DNA of 64,000 nucleotides from Rhizopus sp. PT2906 (GCA_025529335.1 JAMYHX010000002.1:62001-126000); one strand, 5' to 3'; numbered from the stretch's first letter, positions 10,855 to 22,271 are shown. Notes: generated by a model from the sequence alone, not told the origin. Translations and numbers: made by a program.

Positions 10855-12066
10855 ATGAATCAAAATACTGAAAGAAAGAAATCAACATCTCCCAGTATTC
10901 AACAGCCATCTCCATTATCTACAGAATCGCCTTCAGCCCGCCAAAGGGCTCCTTCTTATCCGAACGGAATCACTTTTTCACCCACACTGACTGAAAGGTA
11001 TATCTACAAGTGTTCATTCGTATTTTTCTAATACCTTCATTATAGTCAGCACAAGTACTTAACCTATCTAGAGAAAAGATCAGCTCACAATGCCTTGGAA
11101 AGACAACGAAGGGAAGGCCTGAACTCAAAGTTTCAGGAACTAGCCCATGTGTTGCCTTCATTACAACAAGTGAAAAGACCAAGTAAAAGTATGATTGTTG
11201 CTAAATCACTCGAATTTGGTAAATACGCACACTCATCTCTCCTCTCTTTTTCAACCTTCCCCCTCACTCGACTCCTCCTTTTTTTTCCCTGTAGTATCGA
11301 CAGCGACAAAAAGAGAATCCGAATACCGAGATGAATTACTTGCCCTTCGTAAAGAGAATGCCCAGCTCCTGAGACAGGCAAGTCTTTGCAAAAAGCGTCG
11401 AAAGGAAGCCATAGATCAGTCAAGGCAATCCGATGCTAAGCAATCTGCCGATTCCGTTCTGACACCTATCATCAAATCAAAAAGTTCAGTCGGTAAACTA
11501 AAGCCTCAGATACGTGAGCCTTCTTCTTCAGCAACGCCACCACCCTCTCCATCTCACCTGACTAAACGAAAGAGATCAACAGACGAGTCAGTACGGGAAG
11601 ATCAAGAACCGGACAAAAAGAAACACAAAGTACAAGTGTCCTGTCATGCTGGCGATACAAGTAGACGATCGTCTGCGTCTTCTAGTGCAACCGCTCCTAC
11701 AACCACGCAACGATATAATCAATTCCACATGATGCACAATTCATATTCACCTATCATGACGGATTTTTCACAAAACCTGGTATATACTTCGTCACCTCCA
11801 GAGCCTCACGTTGTACCACTGAATGCAAGTTCGCTTGTGTCTTCAATACCAGCTGTCAGAACACCTGTTGTTAATATAGGCAATCAACCAGAACAACAAC
11901 AACAACAACAACAACAAATGCAACCCATATATGACGTTAATCTCTTTGAGATTTTTTCTCCAATTATGCAAGATGCTTCTTTTGATGGTAAGCGATACGA
12001 ATGATGTTATTTCATACTCATTGTTTGAGCATGGTCATAGATTTACCCTATCCTTGGGAATACTAA
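10855..12066 (+). CDS. basic helix-loop-helix transcription factor
   Basis: Exons 10855-10997, 11046-11218 and 11295 onward. If the last exon is read straight through, the stop is at 12004 (341 aa). If a GTAAGC donor at 11988 is spliced to 12041, the protein ends FDDLPYPWEY at 12066 (344 aa). Both keep frame. The bHLH (about residues 60-105) has the basic region RSAHNALERQRREGLNSKF. The His, Glu and Arg at the family's contact positions predict CACGTG binding. The loop and helix 2 are LPSLQQVKRPSKSMIVAKSLEF, followed by a coiled coil (YRDELLALRKENAQLLRQ), giving a bHLH-zipper-like layout. The rest is Ser/Pro/Thr-rich with a lysine-rich stretch, a run of nine glutamines near residue 310 and an acidic/aromatic C-terminus. 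It is nuclear by inference; its targets are unknown. Confidence 0.85.
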
Positions 12067-14324
12067 ACACACAATATATTTAATACTAGCTATACCCCCT
12101 TCCATGTTTTTTTAAGACCAATCTTTTTTTATGCAAACTATAGTGTATATGTCCTTACAAGGCATGGTCTTTTGTTTGGTCTGAATTTGTTCTTTTTATA
12201 TTGAAAAAGGGAAAAAATATATATAATAATGTAAATATTCTTTTATTATTTATTTTCAATGGCTTTATATGTTTTGCTTTTCTTTTGCTTATGTCTACGC
12301 TTTATTTTATTTTATTTTTTGTTTATAAACAATAAACTATAAGGACACACTTCATGTGAATAGATATGGTAAACATAGCTCATTCCATGTTTTGCTCGTG
12401 TTATTTTCCTTTTCTAGTAACCAATGCTTCTTTCCTTCTCTCTCTCTCTTTCTCTCTCTTTCTCCCTTTACAGAACAATAAGGGTCTGTTTGGTTAATTA
12501 TTTCCTAATCTTACCGCGCGCGTCCTTTTTAGGGCGTTGTTATTGCTTTCTGATGATCATAGAATATACGTCATTTAAGGTTGGAAAGTCTTTACGAAAT
12601 TCATTTGGACTCGAACATTCATACAAAAATGAAAAAAGAGTATAGTCTTTTTCACTTTTTGTTTTTAGTTGCCATGACACTCTTTCCATAACTATTTAGT
12701 AGCATACAGATGCAGAACATTGAATGCACAAAGAGCTCCCTCTTGTGCCTTTACACAAAACGTCACGCTGCAAGCAAGAGGTTATTTCAGTGCAATGGTG
12801 TGTCCCTTTTTGCAGGTTGAACAAGATTTTATCTCTTTAGCAAAATGCTAAACTAACGCTTGATTGGCCTACCTTAAGGAACATTGACTATAAATAGGAA
12901 AAAGGGTGCACATATGAGATGAACATAGCGATGATGGTATTTGTAATATCTACAAACAATGGGTGCTGTGAGTTTATCTTATTAACCCATACACACACAT
13001 ATATACTAAACATAAGATCTCGACAGGGTCCACTACTTTATATACTAGGTCTATGCTCTTTGTTCGTACTACTTTTAGATAAACTTTTCAGCCATATGTA
13101 TCTAATGTCAACACTTTGGAAAAGTAATCTCTAATTCTTTTCATTAATGAGCATACGCATAAAAGAAAGTGATAGAATCATGCTTGACATGTTGTCAGCA
13201 AACAAATAATGGCAATAATGACAAGCCAGCAAGCGCGACATTTAAAATTTGAACAGCAGCATTAGAAAGCCCAATAGCCTCCGCGGGTAATATAAAAGGA
13301 TTGACAATAATCTGTATGCATTCATCATATTAACTTGGCTTAAACATGAATACAGAAAGGTGGATAAAAAAGGAAATTGTGTATTTGATTGACAGATCTG
13401 TACCCTTTTAGGAACATGGGATCTTATTTGCGCGGTTATTAAACCCCTCCTTTTTTTTTCTTGGCTTCATATTTAAAGAAAGCGTTTGTTTGATGATCGA
13501 CGTGGGACCTTCTTTTTGTGCCTTGTGACTCGATAATATTGATAAAACAAAATAACAAATAATAAAAAGATGAACAAACTCTTTATTGGAGCTATTGTAG
13601 AGAAACAAGCATGGCTGAACTATATTTGCCCCCCTAAGTTATTAGTATGTTTTACAGATGGTTACAGACTAGGATGTTTATTTTTAAATCATTCTTTTCA
13701 AAGAAAAAAGAAATGTTCTATCTTGAATGATTTACTCTTGTTCATTTGCGCAAAACTTGATTTTCATTCATCAACTTTGTCAAGTCAGAACTGGTTTTAA
13801 AAGCTTATATTTGCCTCCTTTTTTTTAGATGCTTATTTTAATCAAGGATGGCGTTAAACTAGTTTTTTTGAATTTATCGATAAACGATGTCAGATCTTTT
13901 GGTTAGGGTTGGATTGCTACATGTGGAACATAGCATATGCTCCTTTGTCGCATCAAGCATATCAGTTCCTGTCACTTTTATTTAATAATTGAAGAAAGTT
14001 ATTATAAGGGATATGGACATTGAGAGACTAAGCATATTCGAGAGTCATGATGTATCCTTTTTTTGTTTCCGTTTCAAGTATATACAAGAGGTTACATTCA
14101 TGGATACACATAATGACAGATTGCATAACTTTAGTTCGTACTACGCTTACACAGCCAGTCAAACACTTCACGGGAATACAAACTAAACAAGCAAATGACA
14201 TCGTGATTTAATTGTGTTTAATAAGAAAGAAAGAGAAACAGAGAGTGAAAAGGGGAATAATAAATGGAATAAAAATAAAAATAAATATAAAAATATGAGT
14301 TTTATACAAAGCGTGTCCTTTTTG
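12067..14324. other. intergenic region, no supportable gene
   Basis: 2.26 kb between the bHLH gene and the convergent coiled-coil gene. Several 60-76 codon ORFs occur (12424, 12919, 13570 and others), but they are low-complexity or lack splice partners and domains. A CT tract lies at 12431-12467. I see no tRNA or repeat here. Confidence 0.5.
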
Positions 14325-16125
14325 TTACTCTTCTTGAAGGGTGCCTAATTCATTACTACGACGAATGGATGGAGTAGAAGAGCCTGATGAATGGCTTTTT
14401 CTTGAATTATCCGCACTGGAATCCTCTTCACTACTGCTAAACACCGCACTATCATTATGGATCACAAGTTGTGGCGTTGTATCTGATTCCTTTGGTCCCC
14501 ATCCGATGACACTCATACGACGCAGTGCGCGTGCCCAGCCGCTCGTGCCCTGACCTCCGCTTGTTGTTGTCGAAACAGACCTTTCGGGCTGTGGTCCAGT
14601 GGAAGGAGAAGACATGATGGAAGAATGTCTTCGTTTTTCATCTCCATCCTGTGTGGATGTCGTGCTGGGAACCGCTGGTTTACTGACTGGCTTGGACCCC
14701 CAATAAGAGATCGTACGACGACGTTGACGGTTGGCTGTTGTCTTTGTGTCGTTGCTGGGAATTGTGGGTTTGGGTGTTTCTAAAACTATCGGTTTCTTCT
14801 CTTCCTTTTTAGGTTGATCAATACTCAACACATCCTCCAGCTGTTTATTATCAATGATTCTCATAAGAATCTTATTGATGTATAATTGAAGTGCTCGATT
14901 TGTTTCCTGAAGCAACTTGTTCTCTTCAGTCAATTCTAATAGAAAGAGAATGTTGTGAGTCTATTGTTGTCTATATAAACATCTTTGTTCTTTTACCGTT
15001 TTGATTCCATTCAGATGCCATGTTTAACTCGGCTGCTAGATTAAGACCGTTGGAGGCGCTACTGTTTGAGTTTTGCTTTTGGTCTGTAGTATCTGGTTTC
15101 TACGTGTTAAAAAAGTGAGTGACCACATAATACTTGTCTTGTTATTTCTTACCTGCATGATAGGATTCATCATAAACTCACCAGTCATGGTCTTTTCGTG
15201 TAACAAAATTTGATAACTTTCATTGTCTTCCATTAATGAACGATTGACCTGCTTGACATTGGCTATTTCATGTTCGAGATGCTCAATCTTGAGAGATTGA
15301 TTCTGAACCTGATTTTTATGCTCCTGCAGCATCGTCTTTTGTTTCTCAAGTTCTATTTTGAGGTCAGCAATCAGCTTATCCTGTGCCTTGATTGTCCTTT
15401 GAGCAATTTTTGCTTCTCGGGCATAAGAAGGAGAAGCCAGTTTAGGCGCGCTCAAGGTATTTGCTGACTCGCTGTTTTCCTTATTCTCTTCGATATCACC
15501 CAATCCAAACGGACTAAGCGTCACGCTTCGTCTTCTCGGTGTTCTCGGTGTTCGTGGTTCAGCAATGCTGAGTGCTCTTATCTGGTTGTAAAGGTCTGCT
15601 TCTCTTTGTTGCCAATTGAGCCTATCTTTTTCAAATTCTTGCAACTATTTGATTGTTTATAAATAAATAAAAAAATAGGCCGTCATACAATGTGTTACCT
15701 CCACCGTCATCTTCTTTTCCATGTCTCGTTTGGCTTTTGAAAGTTGTTGAATTTCTTTTTTCAAATTTGATATTTCTTGATCTTGGTTGTATATTTGAGT
15801 CTCGAGTCTTGCCTGGATATTGCTGAAATTGGAATTATCAAGCTGCATGGCAGTAATTTTCTATTTTGGCAACATTTAAAAATAATGCATTTTTTGTGTT
15901 GTATATTTTTTTTCTGTACTTGTCTTAAATAATCATTATCGTTACTTAATGCACTTTGTCGTTTGGTGTGTTGGTCAATATCCATTCGAAGCTGTATTGA
16001 CATGAAGTTAGCCACGTTCATATATTCGTTCTATTACTTACTTCATTATTCAGTTCCTGATTCTGCTTGATTTGCTCCTGTAAGGTCTCAATCATAAGCT
16101 TCAGTTGCTCTTCATCTGTCGACAT
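14325..16125 (-). CDS. coiled-coil protein with basic Ser/Thr-rich tail
   Basis: Six exons on the minus strand (16125-16042, 15991-15920, 15860-15699, 15644-15153, 15099-14997, 14935-14325) give 507 aa starting MSTDEEQLKLMIETLQEQIK. Residues 1-130 and about 190-330 are heptad-rich coiled coil. Between them is a proline-directed phosphorylation-like segment (EPRTPRTPRRRSVTLSP). A conserved-looking block ELTEENKLLQETNRALQLYI, followed by NKILMRII, precedes a disordered tail with repeated Arg/Ser basic patches (RRRTISYWGSKP and ALRRMSVIGWGP) and an acidic Ser run (SSSEEDSSADNS). The layout resembles fungal M-protein-repeat or cytoskeleton/septum-associated coiled-coil proteins, but I cannot name an orthologue. 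The two RRxS-type motifs suggest kinase sites. Confidence 0.8.
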
Positions 16126-16145
16126 TCTTATAGACATACACTATG

Positions 16146-16272
16146 AATCAAAAGAAGAAGAGGGGAAAAAAAGAGAGAAAATAAGGAAAAGAAAGGGGGT
16201 AAAAAAAAGAAGAAAGGAGAAGAAAAAGAGAGAGAGAGAAAGAACAAAGAGTAAGAAGGAAAGAGAGAGGGG
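16146..16272 (+). repeat. polypurine (GA-rich) tract
   Basis: About 125 bp composed almost only of A and G, lying between divergent genes (the coiled-coil gene on minus and QPRT on plus). It is likely promoter-associated and creates spurious Lys/Arg/Glu-rich or Phe/Ser/Leu-rich ORFs. Confidence 0.6.
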
Positions 16273-16638
16273 ATTTGTTTAATATAAAAAAATTTACAAG
16301 TGCCATTGTGCTACTTTGCAGCACGTTGTCTTGTGCCAAGTTGAACTAGTGAAATCACAGGCATATGTTGCTCTTATTATATAAATACATATCAAGATAT
16401 ATTAAGAGTTTTAAAATATAAGAGAATATGAAAAGAAATGAGATTCCATAAGATTCTTACATAAGCATCAACTGGCCTCAGCTTCATCTACATAACCACT
16501 GAAGAAAGAGCGAGTTAGAGAGAGAGCAAGAGATCCCAGCCCGAACTCCGATCCAAAAAAATAGCAAAGTGACTAGGATGATTACCCCACATCACATCTT
16601 CTTTTTTATACATATTTTTTTTTAAAAAGAAAATAACA

Positions 16639-17740
16639 ATGGCCCACTTTTCACACTTGCTTGCTACCAACTACAAGACATTAATTAGTCAATATCTCGA
16701 AGAAGATGTTCCTTCCTTTGATTATGGAGGTTATGTTGTAGGAGAAGATGATCAAGAAGCCGTTCTTTATATGAAGGCAGAAGGTGTTATTGCCGGTGTT
16801 CCCTTTTTTGATGAAGTGTTTAGACAACTTGATTGCAGGTAATGATGGATTAAAAATATTGAAATGTATATAAACACTTTAATAGAGTAGAGTGGTTCAA
16901 GCAAGAAGGTGAATATGTGAAGCCTGAAGGTAAGCTTGCTGTTGCCAAGGTTTATGGTAAGGCACGCAATATACTGCTGGGTGAACGTACAGCATTAAAC
17001 ATCCTTTGTCGATGCAGTGGTATTGCCCTCAGGTAAGAATAAAGTGTTGATTGTATATCCAAAGTAGGTCAATAACATTTTAAATAGAGCACGCAAGGTT
17101 CGTGAACTGCAAGATAGTCTAGGATTCAAGGGCACCATTGCTGCCACTCGCAAGACAACACCAGGTACTATAAAAAAGTTTTAGATCAAGATGATCGGGC
17201 TAACTCGTTTTTTAACTAGGCTTCAGACTCGTCGAAAAGTACGGTGTGCTCGTAGGAGGATTAGACACCCATCGTATGGACCTCTCATCCATGGTCATGC
17301 TTAAAGACAATCACATCTGGAGCTCAGGATCTATCACAAAGGCTGTTCACAATGCTCGTAAGGTATGTGGATTCGCATTAAAGATCGAAGTCGAGTGTCA
17401 AAGTGAACAAGAAGCAGATGAAGCGATTGCAGCTGGTGCTGATATTGTCATGCTCGATAACTTTACCCCAGAAGGGTTAAAAATTGCATCCAAGAGTATC
17501 AAGGAACGTTGGGCTGCAAAGAACAAGACACACTTTTTAATCGAAAGCAGCGGTGGTATCACCTATGAGACATGTGCACAATACTTTTGTCCAGGTAAGT
17601 CAACAAAGTGTGGTTTATATATATACGTATTGACTGTGGCTTACATTTGTAATATAGATATTGATATCCTTAGCATGAGCACAATCACTCAAGGTGTTCC
17701 TCATGTTGACTTTTCTCTCAAAATTGATAAAAAGCATTAA
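16639..17740 (+). CDS. BNA6: nicotinate-nucleotide pyrophosphorylase (quinolinate phosphoribosyltransferase)
   Basis: QPRT turns quinolinate and PRPP into NaMN with release of CO2, the step joining de novo tryptophan breakdown to NAD synthesis. Five exons (16639-16838, 16886-17032, 17088-17164, 17220-17594, 17658-17740) give 293 aa, the usual length. Family motifs are LLGERTALNILCRCSGIA, the PRPP/quinolinate-site block TIAATRKTTPGFR, GVLVGGLDTHRMDLSSMVML with KDNHIW, EVECQSEQEADEA, ADIVMLDNF, and the Gly-rich phosphate loop LIESSGGITYE. The gene ends 76 bp before the XLF-like gene on the same strand. NMNAT, which uses its product, lies 15 kb upstream in this window. Confidence 0.95.
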
Positions 17741-17816
17741 AGAGTCGTCATCCAATAAGATTGTCGATTTATATATACATATTTTTTTTTTTTTTTTTTT
17801 TTCCTTTTGCGAAAAC

Positions 17817-18717
17817 ATGTTTATAAAGAAGGCGTACTATGATCAGCTAGCTAATGTGCCATGGACTTTGATTGATCATACATACTGTATCAAATATCTA
17901 TTTGGACAAGATTATTACTTGATACTTGTGAGTGACCTGCGACTTGTCTGGTTTGAAGTGGGAACGTTTGAGCATATACAAATGGGTGCCAAAAAGAGTC
18001 ATAATATTGTTATTGAAGAAAGACAGGAAGTGGTCGTACTGTTGCTTCGTCTCAAGAATATGATAATAAAACGATTGAAATCATGTGTCATAAAGAACAA
18101 TGATAATAAAATGGTAAAGACCGGTATGTTTACTCCCACTTTAGCTCATGATATGCCATATAGTTGGAGATTCATTGCAGGGAAATTAAAGACGAAAAAC
18201 AGCTAAATGTGCTTTCTTGGGTATTTTCATGCGAATTGGTTGATCAAGTATCCACCCGGCCAGATGAATTGACAGGACCTGATGTCATTTATAGAGAGTT
18301 TACAGCGCCGAGCTTATCTATTGTGAAATACTGTATTCAAGAAAAAGTACAGGCTTGTGATTTTAAAAAGGTAACAAATAAATAATATTACTGTCAGAAA
18401 ACCTAATCCCAACGTTGGACAATAAAGAATTTAAAACTTGCGTCGGATACGTTGGAGTACTTTTCAATGGTAAATAGATTCAGAAGTGAGGATCAGCAGC
18501 AGCCGCAAGATGATATAAAGGAAGAGGAAATAGTTGTGCAAGAAAAAGAGGAACCTGAAGAAACACAGGTAAGCCACAGGGTGGTTAACTTTAATTATCT
18601 TGACCTTTTTTTTTTTTTTTGCAGAGTCGGAAAGAAATTGAGGAAAGACGTCGACGTGAACTAGAAGCATTTCTTCAAGAGAAGAAGCCAGCAAAGAGAA
18701 AGAGGAGATTATTGTGA
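17817..18717 (+). CDS. NEJ1: XLF/Nej1-like non-homologous end-joining factor
   Basis: XLF bridges XRCC4-ligase IV filaments at broken DNA ends. Four exons (17817-18113, 18164-18370, 18428-18568, 18625-18717) give 245 aa. The head domain starts with NVPWTLIDHTYCIKYLF and YYLILVSDLRLVWFE, matching the W-x-L...Y-L-I...DL-x-x-VW pattern of XLF heads. LSWVFSCELV then matches the L-P-F-x-W-x-F strand. After it come helices (LSIVKYCIQEKVQACDFKK and LASDTLEYFSMVNRF) that would form the coiled-coil stalk, and an acidic linker. The C-terminus KPAKRKRRLL is a basic-hydrophobic tail of the kind used as a Ku-binding motif. Overall similarity is low, as is usual for this family, so the call rests on order and pattern. 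The 76 bp upstream gap contains a 22-base T run. Confidence 0.72.
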
Positions 18718-18927
18718 TTTTATTTGAAAATAATCTTGTCCTGACTGATAATAAACCGAGTTATAGCCTTCTTCATGATAATAACTTGGTGATGGTGGTA
18801 TGTAAACTCCAAAATCATTCACGGTGGATAACTTGATGGCATTTGGTGTTTCTTTTTCACCATTTTTTGAAGTTGAACCTGAGAGACGCTTTATCATTTT
18901 ATCCAATTTACAAGTCCATTCTGGCAT
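18709..18927 (-). CDS. small hypothetical protein, convergent with the XLF-like gene
   Basis: A 72-codon ORF from the ATG at 18927 (MPEWTCKLDKMIKRLSGS...) to a TAA at 18711-18709. It is tail-to-tail with the XLF-like gene, and the two coding regions overlap by nine bases. The C-terminal half is Tyr/Ser/Pro-rich (VYIPPSPSYYHEEGYNSVYY). The frame continues upstream to 18987 through a Phe/Ser run that I take as leader. There is no recognised domain, so it may be a chance frame. Confidence 0.35.
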   Translation of the reverse strand: MPEWTCKLDKMIKRLSGSTSKNGEKETPNAIKLSTVNDFGVYIPPSPSYYHEEGYNSVYYQSGQDYFQIKSQ

Positions 18928-18987
18928 GTTGAAACGAGAAGAAGAGAGAGAGAATGAGAGAAAAGGTGTGTAAATAAAAAATTTCAC

Positions 18988-19913
18988 ATTACCAAGTTCT
19001 CTCTTTTCTGCGCTTTAGCGTTTGTTGTACAGTTGTACAATTCATTTTGATTATCAGATCGAAAAGATTGTTTTTACTTGATAAAGCACTGGCAGCCTTC
19101 AAACCCAGACTAGAAGAAAGAAAAAGTGATAGCCCATGACGTAAATTAGGGGGTAATTGTCATGGCAGCATGCATTTCGAAAGTAAAAAGATCATTTCAA
19201 CTGCTTTGTTTATGTAATACGATCCTACCTTGAGATGCATCACAAGCCTTTTGCACACCTCGGTTACTCGTTTGAGCTGAGTGCCAATTAAGGTTGGTCC
19301 TCTCGTCCCAACCTTTCTACCGATAAGTCTGACGCACACACGTAATAGCATATGTATCATTCTACAGCCCTATGTAGATATACAAAGGGCTTTTTACAAG
19401 CATACGCATCCTTATATCCCCAGACATTGATCATAAGTCGCTCACCTTTCCTTTATAGGTAATGCCATAAACAATTTTAACACAGCTGTTCATCACTGTA
19501 CACAGTGATTCCTAAAAGAGAGGCTGTGAGTATACAGTGTTTTGCATCCCAGATTTTTGATCAGTCAATCAAGAATTTCTCTGTGTATTCAAATTCTTAG
19601 TCTGCCAATTAGAATAGAAATTGGCGTAATCAAAACTTTCTTAACCATTCAAGTTTTTTGTGGATTAGCACCTCCTTTTCCAAAAAAAAAAAGTCAACAC
19701 TACATGGATCAGAAAATGAGCTAATACTAGGGGCGCACTATATAACTTCACATTACTAAAGTCTAACCTAAGGCTGTCCAGCTCACTCTCTCTGATATAA
19801 AATACTAATTTATCATACTATACAAGATTAGAATAAATAAATAAACAACAGCATTTCTTTTTTTTTCCCTTCTTCTTCTTGAAAAGAAACAAAACAAGAC
19901 CCTTTATAAAGTG
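18988..19913. other. intergenic region with promoter-side copy of a dispersed repeat
   Basis: No gene is supported between 18988 and about 19690. From 19693 onward the sequence resembles 44409-44656 (listed separately). Candidate ORFs at 19160-19360 (minus) and 19542 (plus) lack domains or splice support. Confidence 0.45.
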
Positions 19914-20000
19914 ATGTTTAGTTTGACACTGCAGATTGAAAAGTTTTGTTGGACTACATCATGGGTAATAGGTAGAGGCAGTGCCTGTAGTATTAGTCTA
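19693..20000 (+). repeat. dispersed repeat copy A (pair with 44409-44656)
   Basis: Runs in common with copy B, in the same order and orientation, include CAACACTACATG, ATTAGAATAAATAAATA, TTCTTCTTCTTGAAAAGAAA, CAAAA(C/T)AAGA and TAGTATTAG. Indels and substitutions lie between them. Copy A spans the leader, first exon and start of intron 1 of the 19914 gene. Confidence 0.65.
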
Positions 20001-20813
20001 ATTTCTGGTGCATGTAATGTTTCCCTTTTTTTTTATTGGCTTTTTAAATAGAAACAAGCAATCAACGCATATCGTGAAGAAGCCATCGACACACTGACTA
20101 CGGCCGCTACTCCTGCTGCTGCTTATGTTCGTCAATTGATTAATTTAACCAATGATAACGTCTCAAACAACTCCATTCCTCCTGATGGCGATGAAGATGG
20201 ATCTACACAAAGCGACGACGATATTTATTGTAATACTAACAAGGACAACGATACGACTATACTCACATTGGTCCACTCAGTTCGCAGTTCGCCTTCGACG
20301 TCAGCTCCTGATGAGGCATTATTCTCTAATGAACTATTAACATCAGCACCACTGGCTTTGACACTGCACGCGCCGGGTCGAAATCGATTTTATGTTGATC
20401 GTATTGATATCTCAGAGAGATTCTATAACATGCAGCAATATATCTTTAGCTTCGTGAAACTCAACAGCTTAACATTAGAATCTGATGTTCATCTCATCCT
20501 ATCGGTATCTTCAATTCTCTTGTTACAAAATAACAATCGAGTTCACAAAGACATGATCCCATTTTTTGGCAATAAAATATACCAAAAAGTTCACAAAAGC
20601 AACCTTGGCTCTTTAAATATGACGTACAAATTCCCCGGAGAAACTTTGCTTGAAATCATTGAAACTGCACAAGGCGTATACAATAAAGCCAATGATAGAA
20701 TCAATGCAGCAGCTTCAATACTTAGCCTAGCAAATACCGTGGATAATCTCATAGATAAAAAAAAAAAAAAAAAAAAGGAAGCGCAAAGATATAACTGGGA
20801 ACTATACTTGTAA
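19914..20813 (+). CDS. hypothetical protein, possibly from a multicopy family
   Basis: Two exons (19914-19964 and 20052-20813) give 270 aa starting MFSLTLQIEKFCWTTSW. The intron has a GTAATA donor and a T-rich tract before TAG. The protein has an Asp/Ser/Asn-rich acidic segment (about residues 55-85), then a likely helical domain including QQYIFSFVKLNSLTLESDV and NKANDRINAAASILSLANTV. It ends in a lysine run encoded by a 19-base A tract, so the last 20 residues are the least certain part. No domain is recognised. A decayed copy of its leader and exon 1, with the ATG changed to ACG and a Trp codon to a stop, lies at 44409-44656. This shows that the locus, or an element carrying it, has duplicated. 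Confidence 0.5.
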
Positions 20814-21208
20814 ATAAAATTATCTTTACTCTGCCTCCACCACAATATATATGTTCTAACATTAACATGATACTGGACGCATATCAATACATAAAAACTG
20901 CATTTTGCTATCAAAATAACTTAATGTGTGAATTATTTCTCGTGATTTTTTGGCCTCTTGAAGTTGTTCGCATGGTAAAGAAAAACCATTCGAAAAAAGG
21001 TATATTACTCCTAGATGCTTATAAAAAGAGATAGGTTTTAAACAAGTCTCATTTTTGTCTCCATTTTGGCAACTGTACGACTTTTTTTGTTACCCTCCGA
21101 TAGGGCTGATCGAGCGGACATTTTAGATCTTTTAAAGGTGTACATGAAAGTGTGCTGATATTTTTGAAAAGTACACCTTTTTTTTTTTTCTTTTTCTTTA
21201 TAATATTA

Positions 21209-21821
21209 ATGGCACGTCAAATCGCTTTTGCTATTGATCCTTTATCGGAAGAATCTAAAAAGACAATTCAGTGGTCAAAGGATAATTTTTTAAGACCGGA
21301 CGATGAAATTCATGCCATCATGGTGCTTGTCATGGATGCTGAGTTTATTGACCAAGGTAAATAGAAGAAAGAAAAGAAAAAGGTTGACCAGTTAATCACT
21401 GGTTAGAAGATCCAATAGAGTTACCATCTTCAGATACGTTTAAAGAGATAGAGCAAGAGGTTAGATAGATATATAAAAAAATGATGATAAATATGCTCAT
21501 TCATTTTAGGTAACAGCAGAAAAGGTGAATGCTATGAATAAAATAGTTCAAGACTTGCAAGCTTCAGGATACCGTGTCATTACTCATGTATTCAAGACGG
21601 ATTCTACTCACGCACGAACAGTCTTGACTGATTACTTAAATACAATAAAAGTTGACTGCTTAATTCTGGGAAGTAGAAATCTATCTGGTTGGACGAGGTA
21701 AGAAAAAGAAGAAGAAAGAGGATATAAAGATGTAATTTTATTTCTGTTTAGGTTCTTTTCTGGGAGCTTTAGTAACTATGTACAGACGCATGTTAACTGT
21801 CCAGTCTTGATTATCAGATAA
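21209..21821 (+). CDS. universal stress protein (UspA) domain protein
   Basis: Four exons (21209-21356, 21392-21459, 21510-21697, 21752-21821) give 157 aa, a single Usp domain. It opens with RQIAFAIDPLSEESKKTIQW and the strand IHAIMVLVMD. The C-terminal ATP-binding pattern appears as VDCLILGSRNLSGWTRFFSG, SFSNYV and CPVLIIR, which fits the family's G-x2-G-x9-G(S/T) with one Gly replaced (GSRNLSG). Intron 2 uses a weaker donor (GTTAGA). The role is stress-related nucleotide binding by family; substrates are unknown. A TATAAAAAG lies near 21020, in the preceding 400 bp gap. Confidence 0.85.
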
Positions 21822-21828
21822 GACGAGA

Positions 21829-22158
21829 TTATTTTTGCTTTAAAAAGAGTATCTTTAAAAAGAACTTGGAAATAGTGTCTTTCAATCTCTTTTTTTGTTT
21901 TGGAACGGGTGCATCGTAAAGTGTGACCCCTTGAGTGTTCATTTTATAGCTTTTACTCCTTTGAGAAGGTTGTTCGTTTCTGACCGAGAGGAATACATCA
22001 GACTGAACGTCTCGTTCCTTGATATCTCTTGTCATATCAGTAATTTCCACTTGTATTTTATCACCTTGTCCTTCGTCTAAATATTTTGTACTAGGAATCA
22101 TATAAAGTATATGAGATACATCTTCACCGTTTTGCGAATGAGCTTGATCAAAAGGCAT
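21829..22158 (-). CDS. hypothetical 109-residue protein
   Basis: An intronless ORF (MPFDQAHSQNGEDVSHILYM...) that ends 8 bp past the stop of the convergent Usp gene. Its composition is protein-like, with a basic C-terminus (PKQKKRLKDTISKFF). It lies just 3' of the alpha-arrestin gene on the same strand. I tested whether it could be an extra arrestin exon through the GTAAAA after 22300 but found no acceptor that keeps frame. No domain is recognised. Confidence 0.35.
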   Translation of the reverse strand: MPFDQAHSQNGEDVSHILYMIPSTKYLDEGQGDKIQVEITDMTRDIKERDVQSDVFLSVRNEQPSQRSKSYKMNTQGVTLYDAPVPKQKKRLKDTISKFFLKILFLKQK

Positions 22159-22269
22159 TTGGTTATGAAAAAGTGTAATAAATAGAATTCACTTTTAAAA
22201 AAGGGTATAATGTTGTCAAATAAAGGACGTTCCTTTCATTTTTTTTATTTATAAATATGCATCTATTGG

Positions 22270-22271
<2 letters not shown>

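Noticed and set aside
12424..13800. Three 70-76 codon ORFs between the bHLH and coiled-coil genes
   Set aside because: They are low-complexity or AT-driven, with no domain, splice partner or promoter signal.
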